Assembly (NCBI GenBank): GCA_030530315.1
Contig: JAUMVG010000017.1
Location: forward strand, 1 to 52,824
Reading direction: 5' to 3'
Origin: Clostridia bacterium
GTDB lineage: Bacteria > Bacillota > Clostridia > Christensenellales > Aristaeellaceae
Length of the DNA stretch: 52,824 nucleotides
In this document: positions 15,223-23,334 of the stretch, piece by piece
Layout of the letters: the number at the start of each line of letters is the position of its first letter
Numbering within the stretch: position 1 is the first letter of the stretch
The notes under the pieces: model-generated
Told to the model about the DNA's origin: nothing
Seen by the model: the letters and a program-made list of their open reading frames with translations, nothing else
The model's database searches: none
Translations under genes and position numbers: made by a program

Positions 15223-15597
15223 TTATTGCAGTCCTCGATCAATTCTGATCTGATCTTCTCCCCATTCGTGAATTGCCAGCAGTACCGGCGTGAGCGCTTC
15301 ACCCCGGTCGCTGAGCGTGTACTCCGTTCTGGGAGGAACGACGGGATACATCGTTCGGATGATCAGCCCGTCCTCCTCTAGTTCCCTGAGTGCCTTGGAA
15401 AGCATCACGTCGCTAATGCCGGGAATGTCACGCCGCAGCTCACTGAACCGAAGCGGGCGGTTCTCGTCCGCAAGGTGCCACAGGATCGGGATCTTCCAGC
15501 GCTGCCCGATGATTGAAAGCACATACCGCACCGGGCAGACCTCTTCGCCCCGCTTGAGCATTTCCTTCATTTCAATGTGTTCCTGACTGCTGCTCAT
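15223..15597 (-). CDS. HxlR-family winged-helix regulator
   Basis: 124 residues from the ATG at 15597, chosen because GGAGG lies 5 bases upstream; a second ATG is at 15609. The family signature is complete: a conserved Cys in EEVCPVRYVLSIIGQRWKIPILWHL, then LRFSELRRDIPGISDVMLSKALRELEEDGLI (recognition helix) and the wing YTLSDRGEALTPVL. HxlR proteins respond to thiol-reactive compounds or small ligands and usually control the divergent gene. Here the divergent flavoprotein gene at 15706 is the likely target. Confidence 0.92.
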   Translation of the reverse strand: MSSSQEHIEMKEMLKRGEEVCPVRYVLSIIGQRWKIPILWHLADENRPLRFSELRRDIPGISDVMLSKALRELEEDGLIIRTMYPVVPPRTEYTLSDRGEALTPVLLAIHEWGEDQIRIDRGLQ

Positions 15598-15621
15598 GAC
15601 TGCCTCCATGCTAAGAAAAAT

Positions 15622-15658
15622 ATTAGTACTTGTATTAGTTTTATCTGCTTGCTATAAT
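15622..15658 (+). promoter_or_regulatory. Promoter of the flavoprotein genes with overlapping direct-repeat operator
   Basis: TTGTAT (15630-15635) and TATAAT (15653-15658) are 17 bases apart. ATTAGT is repeated at 15622-15627 and 15634-15639 across the -35, with AGTACT between; this is the likely HxlR site and would also cover the regulator's own promoter. Confidence 0.65.
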
Positions 15659-15705
15659 ACCAGATGTCAGGAGAAAACGCAAGCGCTTATTCGGAGGTAG
15701 AGGAA

Positions 15706-16434
15706 ATGAAGGTTATCGCGATCAACGGTTCTCCCCGCAGGAAGTGGAACACCGCACAGCTGTGCCAGGCCGCGCTGGAAGGGGCGGCAGCCGCAGGCGC
15801 TGAGACCGAGCTCATTCACCTGGAAACCATGAAATTCAAGGGCTGCATGAGCTGCTATGCCTGTCACAGCAAAAAGAAATATGACACGAAGGTCTGTTAC
15901 TATAAGGATGAACTGACCGAAACGCTGAACAAGTGCATCGAGGCCGACGCCATCGTCATCGGTACGCCAATCTATTACGGCTTTGCCACTGGCGACGTGC
16001 GCGCCTTCATGGAGCGGCTGATGTTTCCCATCGATACCTATGAGGTGGACAGTGAGGGCTATCGGCCCATCAAGCTGGACAGAGTCATCCCAACGGCCAT
16101 GCTCTACACCATGAACGCCAGCGAGCCCTTCTTCAGGGGGAACACAGCGCTGGCCATGAACGAGAGCGAGCTGCGGCGGATGTTCGGCTATTCTGAAAGC
16201 TATTATGCCTATGATACCTGTCAGTTCAACAACTACGACCTCTATGCTGCCAACCTCTTTAACGCCGAGCACAAATATGAGCGCCGGGAGAAGCAATTTC
16301 CCATCGACCTGGAAAACTGCCGCCAGTTGGGTTCTCGACTGGTGGAGAAGGCGAAGGAGGCCCAGTCGGGCACGCTGGTGCGCGAGCGCCTGCGCCTGCC
16401 GGAGGAATTCCTGAAGGAAATGCACATCATCTGA
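15706..16434 (+). CDS. Flavodoxin-fold NAD(P)H-dependent oxidoreductase, iron-sulfur-flavoprotein type
   Basis: 242 residues. The start at 15706 (MKVIAINGSPRRKWNT) follows AGGTAGAGGA. The N-terminus is the FMN phosphate-binding loop (GSPRRKWNTA). A cysteine cluster GCMSCYACHSKKKYDTKVC (CX2CX2CX9C, about residues 45-64) resembles the cluster-binding motif of archaeal and clostridial iron-sulfur flavoproteins. GTPIYYGFATGDVRAFMERL is the second flavin segment. A long C-terminal part after residue 150 is also present in the next gene. Likely reduces quinones, nitro compounds or an electrophile sensed by the HxlR protein. Confidence 0.85.
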   Translation: MKVIAINGSPRRKWNTAQLCQAALEGAAAAGAETELIHLETMKFKGCMSCYACHSKKKYDTKVCYYKDELTETLNKCIEADAIVIGTPIYYGFATGDVRAFMERLMFPIDTYEVDSEGYRPIKLDRVIPTAMLYTMNASEPFFRGNTALAMNESELRRMFGYSESYYAYDTCQFNNYDLYAANLFNAEHKYERREKQFPIDLENCRQLGSRLVEKAKEAQSGTLVRERLRLPEEFLKEMHII

Positions 16435-16448
16435 GGAGGCTTTTCGAT

Positions 16449-17093
16449 ATGAAGATCGTTGCCGTAAACGGAGGCCCGCGCAAGGGCAAGAACACCGACC
16501 AGATGCTGGACGCCTTCATTGAGGGCGTGAAGACCGCTGCACCGGAGGCGGAGGTTGAGGTCATTCGCCTGTATGATTATGCCTTCAAGGGCTGTATGAG
16601 TTGCTTTGCCTGCCAACTGGAGCAGAACCGGGACGACCTGGGCTGCCGGATCAAGGACGAGATTACCAGTCTGCTCAGGGACGCTTTCCACGCGGACGGT
16701 ATCGTGTTCGCCAGTCCCATCTATTACTGCAATGTGTCCGCCCAGCTGCGGCTGTTCTGGGAGCGGCTGCAATATCCCGGCCATTCTCCGAAGGCGATCC
16801 CCACCGCACTCATCTACACCATGAATGCCAACGAGGAGCAGACCGAGCAGTTCATGGGCAAGCCGCTGGAACTAAACAGCTGGTACCTGGAGGGGCGCTT
16901 CGGCGTGAAGCCGGAGGTCGTCTGTTCTTACGACACCTTCCAGTACAACGACAGCGAGCGTTTCAACGCCGCCTTCCGGGAGCCCGCCGCCCGCAAGAGG
17001 GTGCTGCACGATCAGAAGTTTCAGAGCGATATGCAGAACGCTCGCAATGCCGGTATGCGGCTGGTTCAGAAGATTAGGCCGTGTTCAATATAG
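16449..17093 (+). CDS. Flavodoxin-fold NAD(P)H-dependent oxidoreductase, paralog
   Basis: 214 residues with RBS GAGGAGG 11 bases upstream, and 14 bases after the previous gene. It has the same architecture: GGPRKGKNTDQML flavin loop, cysteine cluster GCMSCFACQLEQNRDDLGC, and FASPIYYCNVSAQLRLFWERL. It shares IPTALIYTMNA and the C-terminal SYDTFQYND-like stretch with its neighbour, so the two are an old tandem duplication and may form a heterodimer. Confidence 0.85.
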   Translation: MKIVAVNGGPRKGKNTDQMLDAFIEGVKTAAPEAEVEVIRLYDYAFKGCMSCFACQLEQNRDDLGCRIKDEITSLLRDAFHADGIVFASPIYYCNVSAQLRLFWERLQYPGHSPKAIPTALIYTMNANEEQTEQFMGKPLELNSWYLEGRFGVKPEVVCSYDTFQYNDSERFNAAFREPAARKRVLHDQKFQSDMQNARNAGMRLVQKIRPCSI

Positions 17094-17210
17094 GTGACAG
17101 CAGAAAAAGAGAGCTCATGGAAGAAACACGGCAAGAAGGAAACGGGCACAAGCCGGCCTTCAAAATGCATCGAGCGGTGCACGATTACACGATTGCACCG
17201 GGAGCCGGTG

Positions 17211-17230
17211 CATTGTATCAAAATTGCCGT
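17211..17230 (-). repeat. Right copy of the 20-bp inverted repeat
   Basis: On the minus strand this reads ACGGCAATTTTGATACAATG, identical to 14946-14965. A TGCACCG hairpin and one 13-bp repeat lie just inside it. Confidence 0.85.
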
Positions 17231-17248
17231 CTTTTTTCAATCAAAAAA

Positions 17249-17282
17249 GTCCGGAAACACTACGTTTTCGGGCTTTTCTTTT
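17249..17282 (+). terminator. Terminator of the flavoprotein genes
   Basis: GTCCGGAAA (17249-17257) pairs with TTTTCGGGC (17265-17273) using two G-U pairs, followed by TTTTCTTTT. Confidence 0.7.
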
Positions 17283-17355
17283 GTCTATAAGCAGGTGTAT
17301 ACCACAGCTTTTACCACTATTGGATAGAGGCTGGACCTCTATTGGCGGGCGTTGC

Positions 17356-18342
17356 TCAGTCCCTCGTGCTTCCGCCGCTGGCGTAGGAAACGGGGATCTG
17401 GAGCAGGCAGGGGATGCTTGGAGCCCTGGATTGCAGCACGAGGTCCACGCAGAGCCGCGCCATCTCCTCGACGGGCTGCACGATGGTGGAGCAATAGTAA
17501 TCCTCATCCCCGAAGCACTGCGCGCCGTCGTAGCCGATGATCTGCACGTCCTCCGGCACGCGAAGCCCCATTTGCTCCAGGGAGCGCTGGATCTTGTAGG
17601 CCAGCAGGTCCGTCGCGCAGAAGAGCCCGTCGTAATCCAGTCGGCCCTCATGCAGATGGTCGCGCAGGAAATCCTCAAAGGCGGAATAGGGCGTGCCGTC
17701 GTCGACGCACTCGCAGTGGAAGGGAATTCCGGCGTCCGTGCAGGCGCGGATGAATCCATCCCTGCGCTTGTCGGTCTCGTTGGGCAGGGGTGAGCCTGTG
17801 CGCAGGAAGGCCAGGCGCCTGCAGCCGTTTTCCATGAGCTTTTGTGCGGCGAGGTTTCCACCGCCGAAGTTGTCGCTGGCGACGCAGGCGATGCCGGGGC
17901 CGAGGCTGCGGTCGATGGAGACCGTCGGGATGCCCTTGGGGATGCGCAGCTCGGGGTTGTAGGTCAGGCAGATGATGCCGCTGACCATCTGCTGCTCGGA
18001 AATGAGCATGTACGTCTGCTCCAGGTTGAAGTTGCTCTCGGTGAGGAACAGCAGCATCTCATGGGAACGGCTGGCCAACTCCCTGCAGAGGCAGTCCGCC
18101 AGCCTGGAAAAGAATGGGTTGTGAAGGTTGGGCAGTATGACGCCGACGAAGTTGCTCCGGCTGCTGCGCAGCGCCCGGGCCTGGGGATTGACGTGATAGC
18201 CCAGCTTTTCTATGGCGTCTTCCACGCGCCGCTGGTAGGCCCTGCCCACGGGGATGCCGTTGACGACCTTTGACACCGTGCCAAGGGCCACCCCGGCTTC
18301 CCGGGCCACATCCTTCATCGTAATGCTCTTGCTGTCTGCCAT
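17356..18342 (-). CDS. LacI-family transcriptional regulator (first of three)
   Basis: 328 residues. The N-terminal helix-turn-helix reads MKDVAREAGVALGTVSKVVNG, with the hinge segment LGYHVNPQARALRSSRSNFVGVILPN. A periplasmic-binding-like effector domain follows to the end (VPEDVQIIGYDGAQ near residue 275). RBS GGAGG precedes the ATG. It lies 22 bases after the membrane-protein gene at 18365, so it belongs to the yesL-type operon. The ligand is probably a sugar, not identifiable. It is not close to the two LacI proteins at 20065 and 33617. Confidence 0.9.
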   Translation of the reverse strand: MADSKSITMKDVAREAGVALGTVSKVVNGIPVGRAYQRRVEDAIEKLGYHVNPQARALRSSRSNFVGVILPNLHNPFFSRLADCLCRELASRSHEMLLFLTESNFNLEQTYMLISEQQMVSGIICLTYNPELRIPKGIPTVSIDRSLGPGIACVASDNFGGGNLAAQKLMENGCRRLAFLRTGSPLPNETDKRRDGFIRACTDAGIPFHCECVDDGTPYSAFEDFLRDHLHEGRLDYDGLFCATDLLAYKIQRSLEQMGLRVPEDVQIIGYDGAQCFGDEDYYCSTIVQPVEEMARLCVDLVLQSRAPSIPCLLQIPVSYASGGSTRD

Positions 18343-18364
18343 GGCGTCCTCCGATGGTGTGACA

Positions 18365-19114
18365 TTACGCGGCGTCCGTCGGCTCCGCGGTCAGATAGTC
18401 GATATACAGAAGGGCGACGTCCTGACGGGCGCTGTTGCCGACGACGCCGAGATACACGTCCCCGGAAAAATCCGCGCGCTCGAACAGGGGGAAGGCGGAG
18501 AGGAGGATGCCGTTGGCGACCTCCTCGGTGACGGCCTGATAGGGAATGCTCTCGTCCAGGCGGTGCTCGATGTCGTTGTCCTCCAGGATCACGGTGTTCT
18601 CGACCAGCCGGTCGGCGATCCTCGCGGAGAGGGCGGCGTCCTGCGCCAGGAACGGCTCCAGCGGCAGCAGATAGCCGCCGGTGGACATGATGTCGAAGGC
18701 CTCGCGGTTCATCAGCAGCACGTCCAGCTGCCCGTTGGCCATGGCGGCCATCACCTTGAGCTGGGAGGCGTAGGCGTACTCGTGGTTCTGCACGGAGGCG
18801 TCCCGGCTCAGGTACAGGTTGCGGTACAGCTTGACCTCGGCCCTGGCCGGATTCGCACCGGATTCGCGTGCGAAGCCCTGGCCCAGCGCGGCGTCCATTG
18901 TGTCCCCGACGGCGATGTTGGCGTAGGCGACGTACAGCAGCGCGTCCTTGCGGGTCAGCCGGTAGTACAGCACGCTGCCGAGGCCCACCACGGCGATGAG
19001 GATCAGCACCAGCGGGAACTTGTAGTATTCAAAGAGGTGGTCCAGCTTCTGCGGCAGGCTCATGGCCGCGAGGGCCTCGCGGTTTTCCGCCCGCTCCGAT
19101 TCGGTCAGCCTCAC
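18365..19114 (-). CDS. Membrane-anchored protein with solute-binding-like domain, function unknown
   Basis: 249 residues starting with GTG that overlaps the stop of the YesL gene (GTGA). A short charged cytoplasmic N-terminus is followed by one membrane helix (about residues 33-52) and an outside domain. Segments such as NGQLDVLLMNREAFDIMSTGGYLLPLEPFL resemble the ligand lobe of extracellular solute-binding proteins. There is no signal cleavage site, so the protein should stay tethered. Coupling to YesL and a LacI regulator points to a role in carbohydrate uptake or sensing. Confidence 0.65.
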   Translation of the reverse strand: MRLTESERAENREALAAMSLPQKLDHLFEYYKFPLVLILIAVVGLGSVLYYRLTRKDALLYVAYANIAVGDTMDAALGQGFARESGANPARAEVKLYRNLYLSRDASVQNHEYAYASQLKVMAAMANGQLDVLLMNREAFDIMSTGGYLLPLEPFLAQDAALSARIADRLVENTVILEDNDIEHRLDESIPYQAVTEEVANGILLSAFPLFERADFSGDVYLGVVGNSARQDVALLYIDYLTAEPTDAA

Positions 19115-19809
19115 GGCTCGCCATCCCCTTCGCCGGGGTCATCGGACATGATGGCGTTTTCGGCCTTGTGGTTCTCGGGCGCGTTGGGATCGTAGAGCAG
19201 GGGCCGCAGGATCTTCAGCAGGACATGGGCGCTGATGACCGCGCACAGGCCCTCCCCGAATATGATGAGGGGCGTGAACACGTTCACCACCAGGAAGAAC
19301 ATGGCGTAGTGGATGAACACCACCAGGATGGTGACGAACAGGTAGTGGGTGCCGATGAGGAAGGCGTTCTTGAACATGTTGACCGTAGTATTGCTGGCGA
19401 TGGACAGCAGGGGGAAGATGTAGACCAGCACGATGACATAGGCGATCATGCAGGCGAAGATGCACGCCAGCAGCAGCGTCCAAACCACGGCGGCCGTGCC
19501 GGCGGAGGCGTCGCGCAGCCGGGAGAGCAGGATGGCGTCCCCGACGATCAGCGCGCCGGCCCCCAGCATGATCAGCCAGATGATGGTCGCCTGCTTGAAG
19601 TTCTGCTTGAAGGAGCGGAAGAACATGGTCGTGATGTAGCTGCCCTCGTCCTTGGCGATCTTGAAGGAGGTGTAGTATAGCGCCGTCGTGGACGCCCCGA
19701 TGGTGACGATGGGCAGGCAGCAGATCAGCCACATGACGTTCAGGCAGCAGCCGTAGCTGAGCTTCAGGAACAGCTGGCCGAATTTGCTGTCATAGGATAG
19801 GAATCGCAT
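19111..19809 (-). CDS. YesL/DUF624-family membrane protein
   Basis: 232 residues with five or six predicted helices. The family opening is visible: YDSKFGQLFLKLSYGCCLNVMWLICCLPIVTIGASTTALYY, with the conserved pattern of a helix followed by PIVTIGAS. The middle section FRSFKQNFKQATIIWL is also typical. RBS AGGAGG is 8 bases before the ATG. DUF624 proteins usually accompany oligosaccharide ABC transporters in Bacillota; their mechanism is unknown. First gene of a three-gene operon. Confidence 0.85.
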   Translation of the reverse strand: MRFLSYDSKFGQLFLKLSYGCCLNVMWLICCLPIVTIGASTTALYYTSFKIAKDEGSYITTMFFRSFKQNFKQATIIWLIMLGAGALIVGDAILLSRLRDASAGTAAVVWTLLLACIFACMIAYVIVLVYIFPLLSIASNTTVNMFKNAFLIGTHYLFVTILVVFIHYAMFFLVVNVFTPLIIFGEGLCAVISAHVLLKILRPLLYDPNAPENHKAENAIMSDDPGEGDGEP

Positions 19810-19857
19810 AGGATCGCCTCCTGATGTAAGGATGGGTGGGTAAACTGGAATTTAATT

Positions 19858-20027
19858 AGTTGAGAATTGAGAATTGGGAGTTGAGAATTTATGTTGAAAT
19901 CCTTACGGATTTCTCTGATTAAATGGTGGCAAATCATCGTAGAATCACAAATTATGGGGCGTAATCAAAACAAATCCCGAAGGGATTTGCACCACCATTC
20001 CCAATTCTCCATTCTCAATTCTCAATT
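19858..20027. mobile_element. Small palindromic repeat element (MITE-like)
   Basis: A run of imperfect GAGAATTGAGAATTGGGAG units at the left end (19858-19890) is matched in inverted orientation by CCCAATTCTCCATTCTCAAT at the right (20000-20027). The interior has two further hairpins, GAAATCC/GGATTTC and CAAATCC/GGATTTG. It has no coding capacity. Confidence 0.65.
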
Positions 20028-20064
20028 GGGCGTCAGCCCGACAACTTCCAAGTTGTCGCAACAA

Positions 20065-21090
20065 TCACAGCCTCGTCGAATCCCGATAGATCAGCTCGGT
20101 CTCGGTGTGCACGGTGCGAAAGTCCAGGTTCGGCTCCTCGATGCGGGAGAGCAGCAGCTGCATCGCCGCGACGGCCATGACCTGGGTGTGGATGTGCACG
20201 GTGGTCAGCGTGGGCGTCATGATGCGGGAATTGGGGGAGTCGTCGAAGCCGCAAAACAGCACGTCCTCCGGCACCGACTTGCCCAGCTTGCGCAATGCGT
20301 ATATCGCGTCCTCGGCGGCGAAGTCGTTGGCGCAGAGGAATACGTCCGGAAAGTCCGGGAGGGACGCCAGCGTCTCCTCCAGCTTCTCGCGGTCGCTGGT
20401 CTTGATGCAGAAGCGCTCCTCCACGGGGACGTTCGCCATGAGCATGGCGTAGCGGAAGGCGGTGTAGCGCTCGAAGAAGGATTGGCAGTGCTCGTAGTCC
20501 CCGATGAAGCCGATCCTCTGCTTGCCCCGGACCAGCATGTCGTTGATGAACCGCGTGATGGCGGTGGTGTTGTCCATGTAGAGCTGGTCGGCGGGCAGGT
20601 CGATGCCGTCCCGCTTGTTGGGCCCGTCCACGAAGAGCACCGGCAGGCCGAGGGCGCAGATCATCTCATCGTAGGCCCGGTCGAACATCTCGACGCAGAT
20701 GATGGCGCTGACCCGCCTGGGATCGAAGGTGAGCGGCAGGGTCCGGCACAGGAGGTTCTCCCGATCCACCCGATAGGTGTTCAGCGTATAGCCCCATTGC
20801 GGGAGGGCCTGCTTGAGCTTGTCCAGCATCAGCGTGGCGAAGTGGGCAGGGGAGAGGGCGCCCCCGCAGAGCAGCGCGATCTCGCCCTTGCTCTGCGAAT
20901 CATGCTCCGGGAAGAGGCCGGAGCGCTCTTTTATATAGGAAAAATGTTTGTATCCCATTTCGACGGCCTTTTCAAGAATCCGCTCGCGGGTGGCGTCCGC
21001 GAGGCCGTCGGCATTGTTGATGGCCTTGGATACGGTGTTGCGGGAAATGCCCAGCTCCTCCGCGATGTCCTGAATGGTAACTCTCTTCAT
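20065..21090 (-). CDS. LacI-family regulator of the fructan locus (left copy)
   Basis: 341 residues. HTH MKRVTIQDIAEELGISRNTVSKAINN, hinge MGYKHFSYIK, and an effector domain with LPVLFVDGPNKRDGIDLPADQLYMDN and VPEDVLFCGFDDSPNSRIMTP. Divergent from the permease operon at 21390. ATGCAAATG occurs in both intergenic promoters (21137-21145 in its own promoter, 21346-21354 before the permease), a candidate operator. Its near twin sits at 33617-34648 in the same orientation; they differ in the hinge-to-core linker. Confidence 0.93.
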   Translation of the reverse strand: MKRVTIQDIAEELGISRNTVSKAINNADGLADATRERILEKAVEMGYKHFSYIKERSGLFPEHDSQSKGEIALLCGGALSPAHFATLMLDKLKQALPQWGYTLNTYRVDRENLLCRTLPLTFDPRRVSAIICVEMFDRAYDEMICALGLPVLFVDGPNKRDGIDLPADQLYMDNTTAITRFINDMLVRGKQRIGFIGDYEHCQSFFERYTAFRYAMLMANVPVEERFCIKTSDREKLEETLASLPDFPDVFLCANDFAAEDAIYALRKLGKSVPEDVLFCGFDDSPNSRIMTPTLTTVHIHTQVMAVAAMQLLLSRIEEPNLDFRTVHTETELIYRDSTRL

Positions 21091-21120
21091 AAGAGCGAGC
21101 CTCCTTGTCGATTCAACCGT

Positions 21121-21149
21121 ATTGTAACATAAAATGATGCAAATGTCAA
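21121..21149 (-). promoter_or_regulatory. Promoter of the left LacI gene
   Basis: Minus-strand TTGACA (21144-21149) and TACAAT (21121-21126), spaced 17. ATGCAAATG (21137-21145) overlaps the spacer, which would allow autorepression. Confidence 0.7.
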
Positions 21150-21273
21150 ACTCAATATGTGCAATTTAGGCAAATACACGCTATTTTTTCCGGTTTGCGG
21201 CGCGCGATTTTCCCTTATGAGGGTTATCGACAGAATGGTTTGAGAAAAAATGTGCATATGTAACGAATGAGTA

Positions 21274-21302
21274 TTGACACACCCCTCTCACAATGATAAA
21301 AT
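21274..21302 (+). promoter_or_regulatory. Promoter of the fructan transport operon
   Basis: TTGACA (21274-21279) and TAAAAT (21297-21302), spaced 17. ATGCAACC at 21333 and AATGCAAATGCACATT at 21345-21360 lie just downstream, in the place expected for a repressor roadblock site. Confidence 0.75.
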
Positions 21303-21389
21303 AAGGATGTAGCCCCCGACAGAAGTGTGTAAATGCAACCTGCCAATGCAAATGCACATTAGGGGAGAACAGCAAAAAGGAGGATTACA

Positions 21390-22331
21390 ATGAACAAGCC
21401 CTTGCCTGCCAAGGAAAAGGTGCCCCTTAAACAGAGGACGCACAACACTCTGGTGTATCTGCGGCAGCACTGGCAGCTCTACCTGATCTTCATGTTGCCG
21501 GCGTTCGTGTTGACGATCATCTTCCGCTACATTCCGATGGGCGGCGTGGCGATCGCCTTCATGGACTACAATCCTTTCAGAGGACTGTGGCACAGCGAAT
21601 GGGTGGGATTCGAGCACTTCAATCGTTTCCTGTCCTCGCCTGACTTCATGAGATACCTGATGAACACTCTGAAGCTGAGCGTATTCGGCCTCCTGTGGGG
21701 ATTCCCGGCACCGATCCTGCTGGCGTTCCTGCTCAACCGCATCCTCAGCTCCAAGATCAAGCAGAAGGTTCAGCTGGTGCTGTACATGCCCAACTTCATC
21801 TCGGTCATCGTCCTTTGCGGTATCGTCCGCATCATCCTCTCGCCGACCGGTATGGTGAACATGTTCCTGGGAACGAACTTCAATTTCATGACCATGCCCC
21901 AGGCATTCCGCACGATCTACATTGCCAGCGGTATTTGGCAGGGCGCTGGCTGGGCCTCCATCATCTACACCGCGGCGCTGTCCAACGCCAGCAAGGATCT
22001 GAAGGAGGCGGCCGTCATCGACGGCGCGAACCTGATCCAGCAGATCAAGACGGTCGAGTGGCCCGCGATCAAGGATACCGTGCTCATCCAGTTCATCATG
22101 GCGGTGGGCAACATCATGAGCGTCGGCTTCGAAAAGGCTTACGCCCTGCAGACCGACCTGAACATGGGCGCTTCCGAGATCATCTCCACCTACGTGTACA
22201 AGAAGGGTCTTCTGGATGGCGACTATGGCTTTTCCACCGCGGTCGGCCTGTTCAATACCGTCATCAACATTGTTTTGCTGATCTCCATGAATACCATTGT
22301 CAAGAAGATGAACGAAGGCAAGGGCATTTAA
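21390..22331 (+). CDS. LplB/YtfT-type sugar ABC permease (CUT1)
   Basis: 313 residues with a cytoplasmic N-terminus and six helices. YLIFMLPAFVLTIIFRYIPMGGVAIAFMDYNPFRG is the typical LplB/YteP opening. The EAA loop is LKEAAVIDGANLIQQIKTVEWPAIKD. The RBS AAAAGGAGG is ideal. It pairs with the permease at 22350 to import an oligosaccharide captured by the protein at 23335. Because GH32 and fructokinase follow, the cargo is likely sucrose, kestose or another fructo-oligosaccharide. Confidence 0.92.
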   Translation: MNKPLPAKEKVPLKQRTHNTLVYLRQHWQLYLIFMLPAFVLTIIFRYIPMGGVAIAFMDYNPFRGLWHSEWVGFEHFNRFLSSPDFMRYLMNTLKLSVFGLLWGFPAPILLAFLLNRILSSKIKQKVQLVLYMPNFISVIVLCGIVRIILSPTGMVNMFLGTNFNFMTMPQAFRTIYIASGIWQGAGWASIIYTAALSNASKDLKEAAVIDGANLIQQIKTVEWPAIKDTVLIQFIMAVGNIMSVGFEKAYALQTDLNMGASEIISTYVYKKGLLDGDYGFSTAVGLFNTVINIVLLISMNTIVKKMNEGKGI

Positions 22332-22349
22332 GGAAGGGGGAGAGAGCGA

Positions 22350-23273
22350 ATGAGTGTTGCGAATACTACTGTTAGAAAGAAGAAGAGCGAGTTTGCCAAG
22401 TACCCCGCCGGGGACAAGACGATCCTGATCATCGCCTATGTGATCCTGGGCATCTTCCTGGCCGCGATCATCCTCCCGGTGCTGTACATCATACTGGCCT
22501 CCTTTATCGATCCCATTACGCTGCAGAACAAGGGCGTGACCTTTGACCTCAGCAAGTGGACGACGACGGCCTACACCCGAGTGCTGGGCAACACCCAGAT
22601 TTGGGTGGGCTTCAAGAACGCGCTGATCTACTCGGTGCTGTTCACCATTATCTCCGTCATCATCACGCTGCTGGCGGCGTACCCGATGTCCCGTTCGGAC
22701 TTCCGGTTCAGGAAGTTCTTCAATACCATCTACGTGATCACCATGTTCTTCGGCGGCGGCCTGATCCCCACGTACCTGCTCATCAGCGACCTGGGAATGC
22801 TCAACACGATCTGGGCCATCCTGCTGCCCGGCGCGTTCAGCGTCTGGAACATGATCATCGCAAGGACCTACTATCAGGGCGTTCCCCACGACCTTGAGGA
22901 GGCGGCCTCCATCGACGGCGCGACCGAGATGGTCTACTTCTTCAAGATCCTGCTGCCGGTCTGCACGCCGATCATCGCCACCATCTGCATGTGGCAGTTC
23001 GTCGGCATGTGGAACAGCTACTTCGACGCCATGATCTACCTGAACGACGTCTCCAAGCAGCCCCTGCAGCTGGTTCTGCGCGGCATCCTGATTCAGAGCC
23101 AGCCGGAGCCCGGCATGGTCTCCGACATGCAGTCCACCGCCCAGCGCGCTCAGCTGGCCGAGCTGCTGAAGTACGCCACCATCATCATCTCCAGTCTGCC
23201 GCTGCTGATCATGTACCCCTTCTTCCAGAAGTACTTTGACAGCGGCATCATGGCCGGCGCTGTGAAGGGCTGA
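22350..23273 (+). CDS. LplC/YtcP-type sugar ABC permease (CUT1)
   Basis: 307 residues and six helices. The family features are LPVLYIILASFIDP, the segment MFFGGGLIPTYLLISDLGMLNTIWAIL and the EAA loop LEEAASIDGATEMVYFFKILLPVCTP. It is separated by 18 bases from the first permease, with RBS GGAAGGGGGAGAG. It forms the heterodimeric channel with LplB-like. Confidence 0.92.
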   Translation: MSVANTTVRKKKSEFAKYPAGDKTILIIAYVILGIFLAAIILPVLYIILASFIDPITLQNKGVTFDLSKWTTTAYTRVLGNTQIWVGFKNALIYSVLFTIISVIITLLAAYPMSRSDFRFRKFFNTIYVITMFFGGGLIPTYLLISDLGMLNTIWAILLPGAFSVWNMIIARTYYQGVPHDLEEAASIDGATEMVYFFKILLPVCTPIIATICMWQFVGMWNSYFDAMIYLNDVSKQPLQLVLRGILIQSQPEPGMVSDMQSTAQRAQLAELLKYATIIISSLPLLIMYPFFQKYFDSGIMAGAVKG

Positions 23274-23334
23274 TCGGTACATTCAGGTATTGCAGGCAAT
23301 GCGCCTGTGCAATAAAAGAAAAGGAGATAAGACT

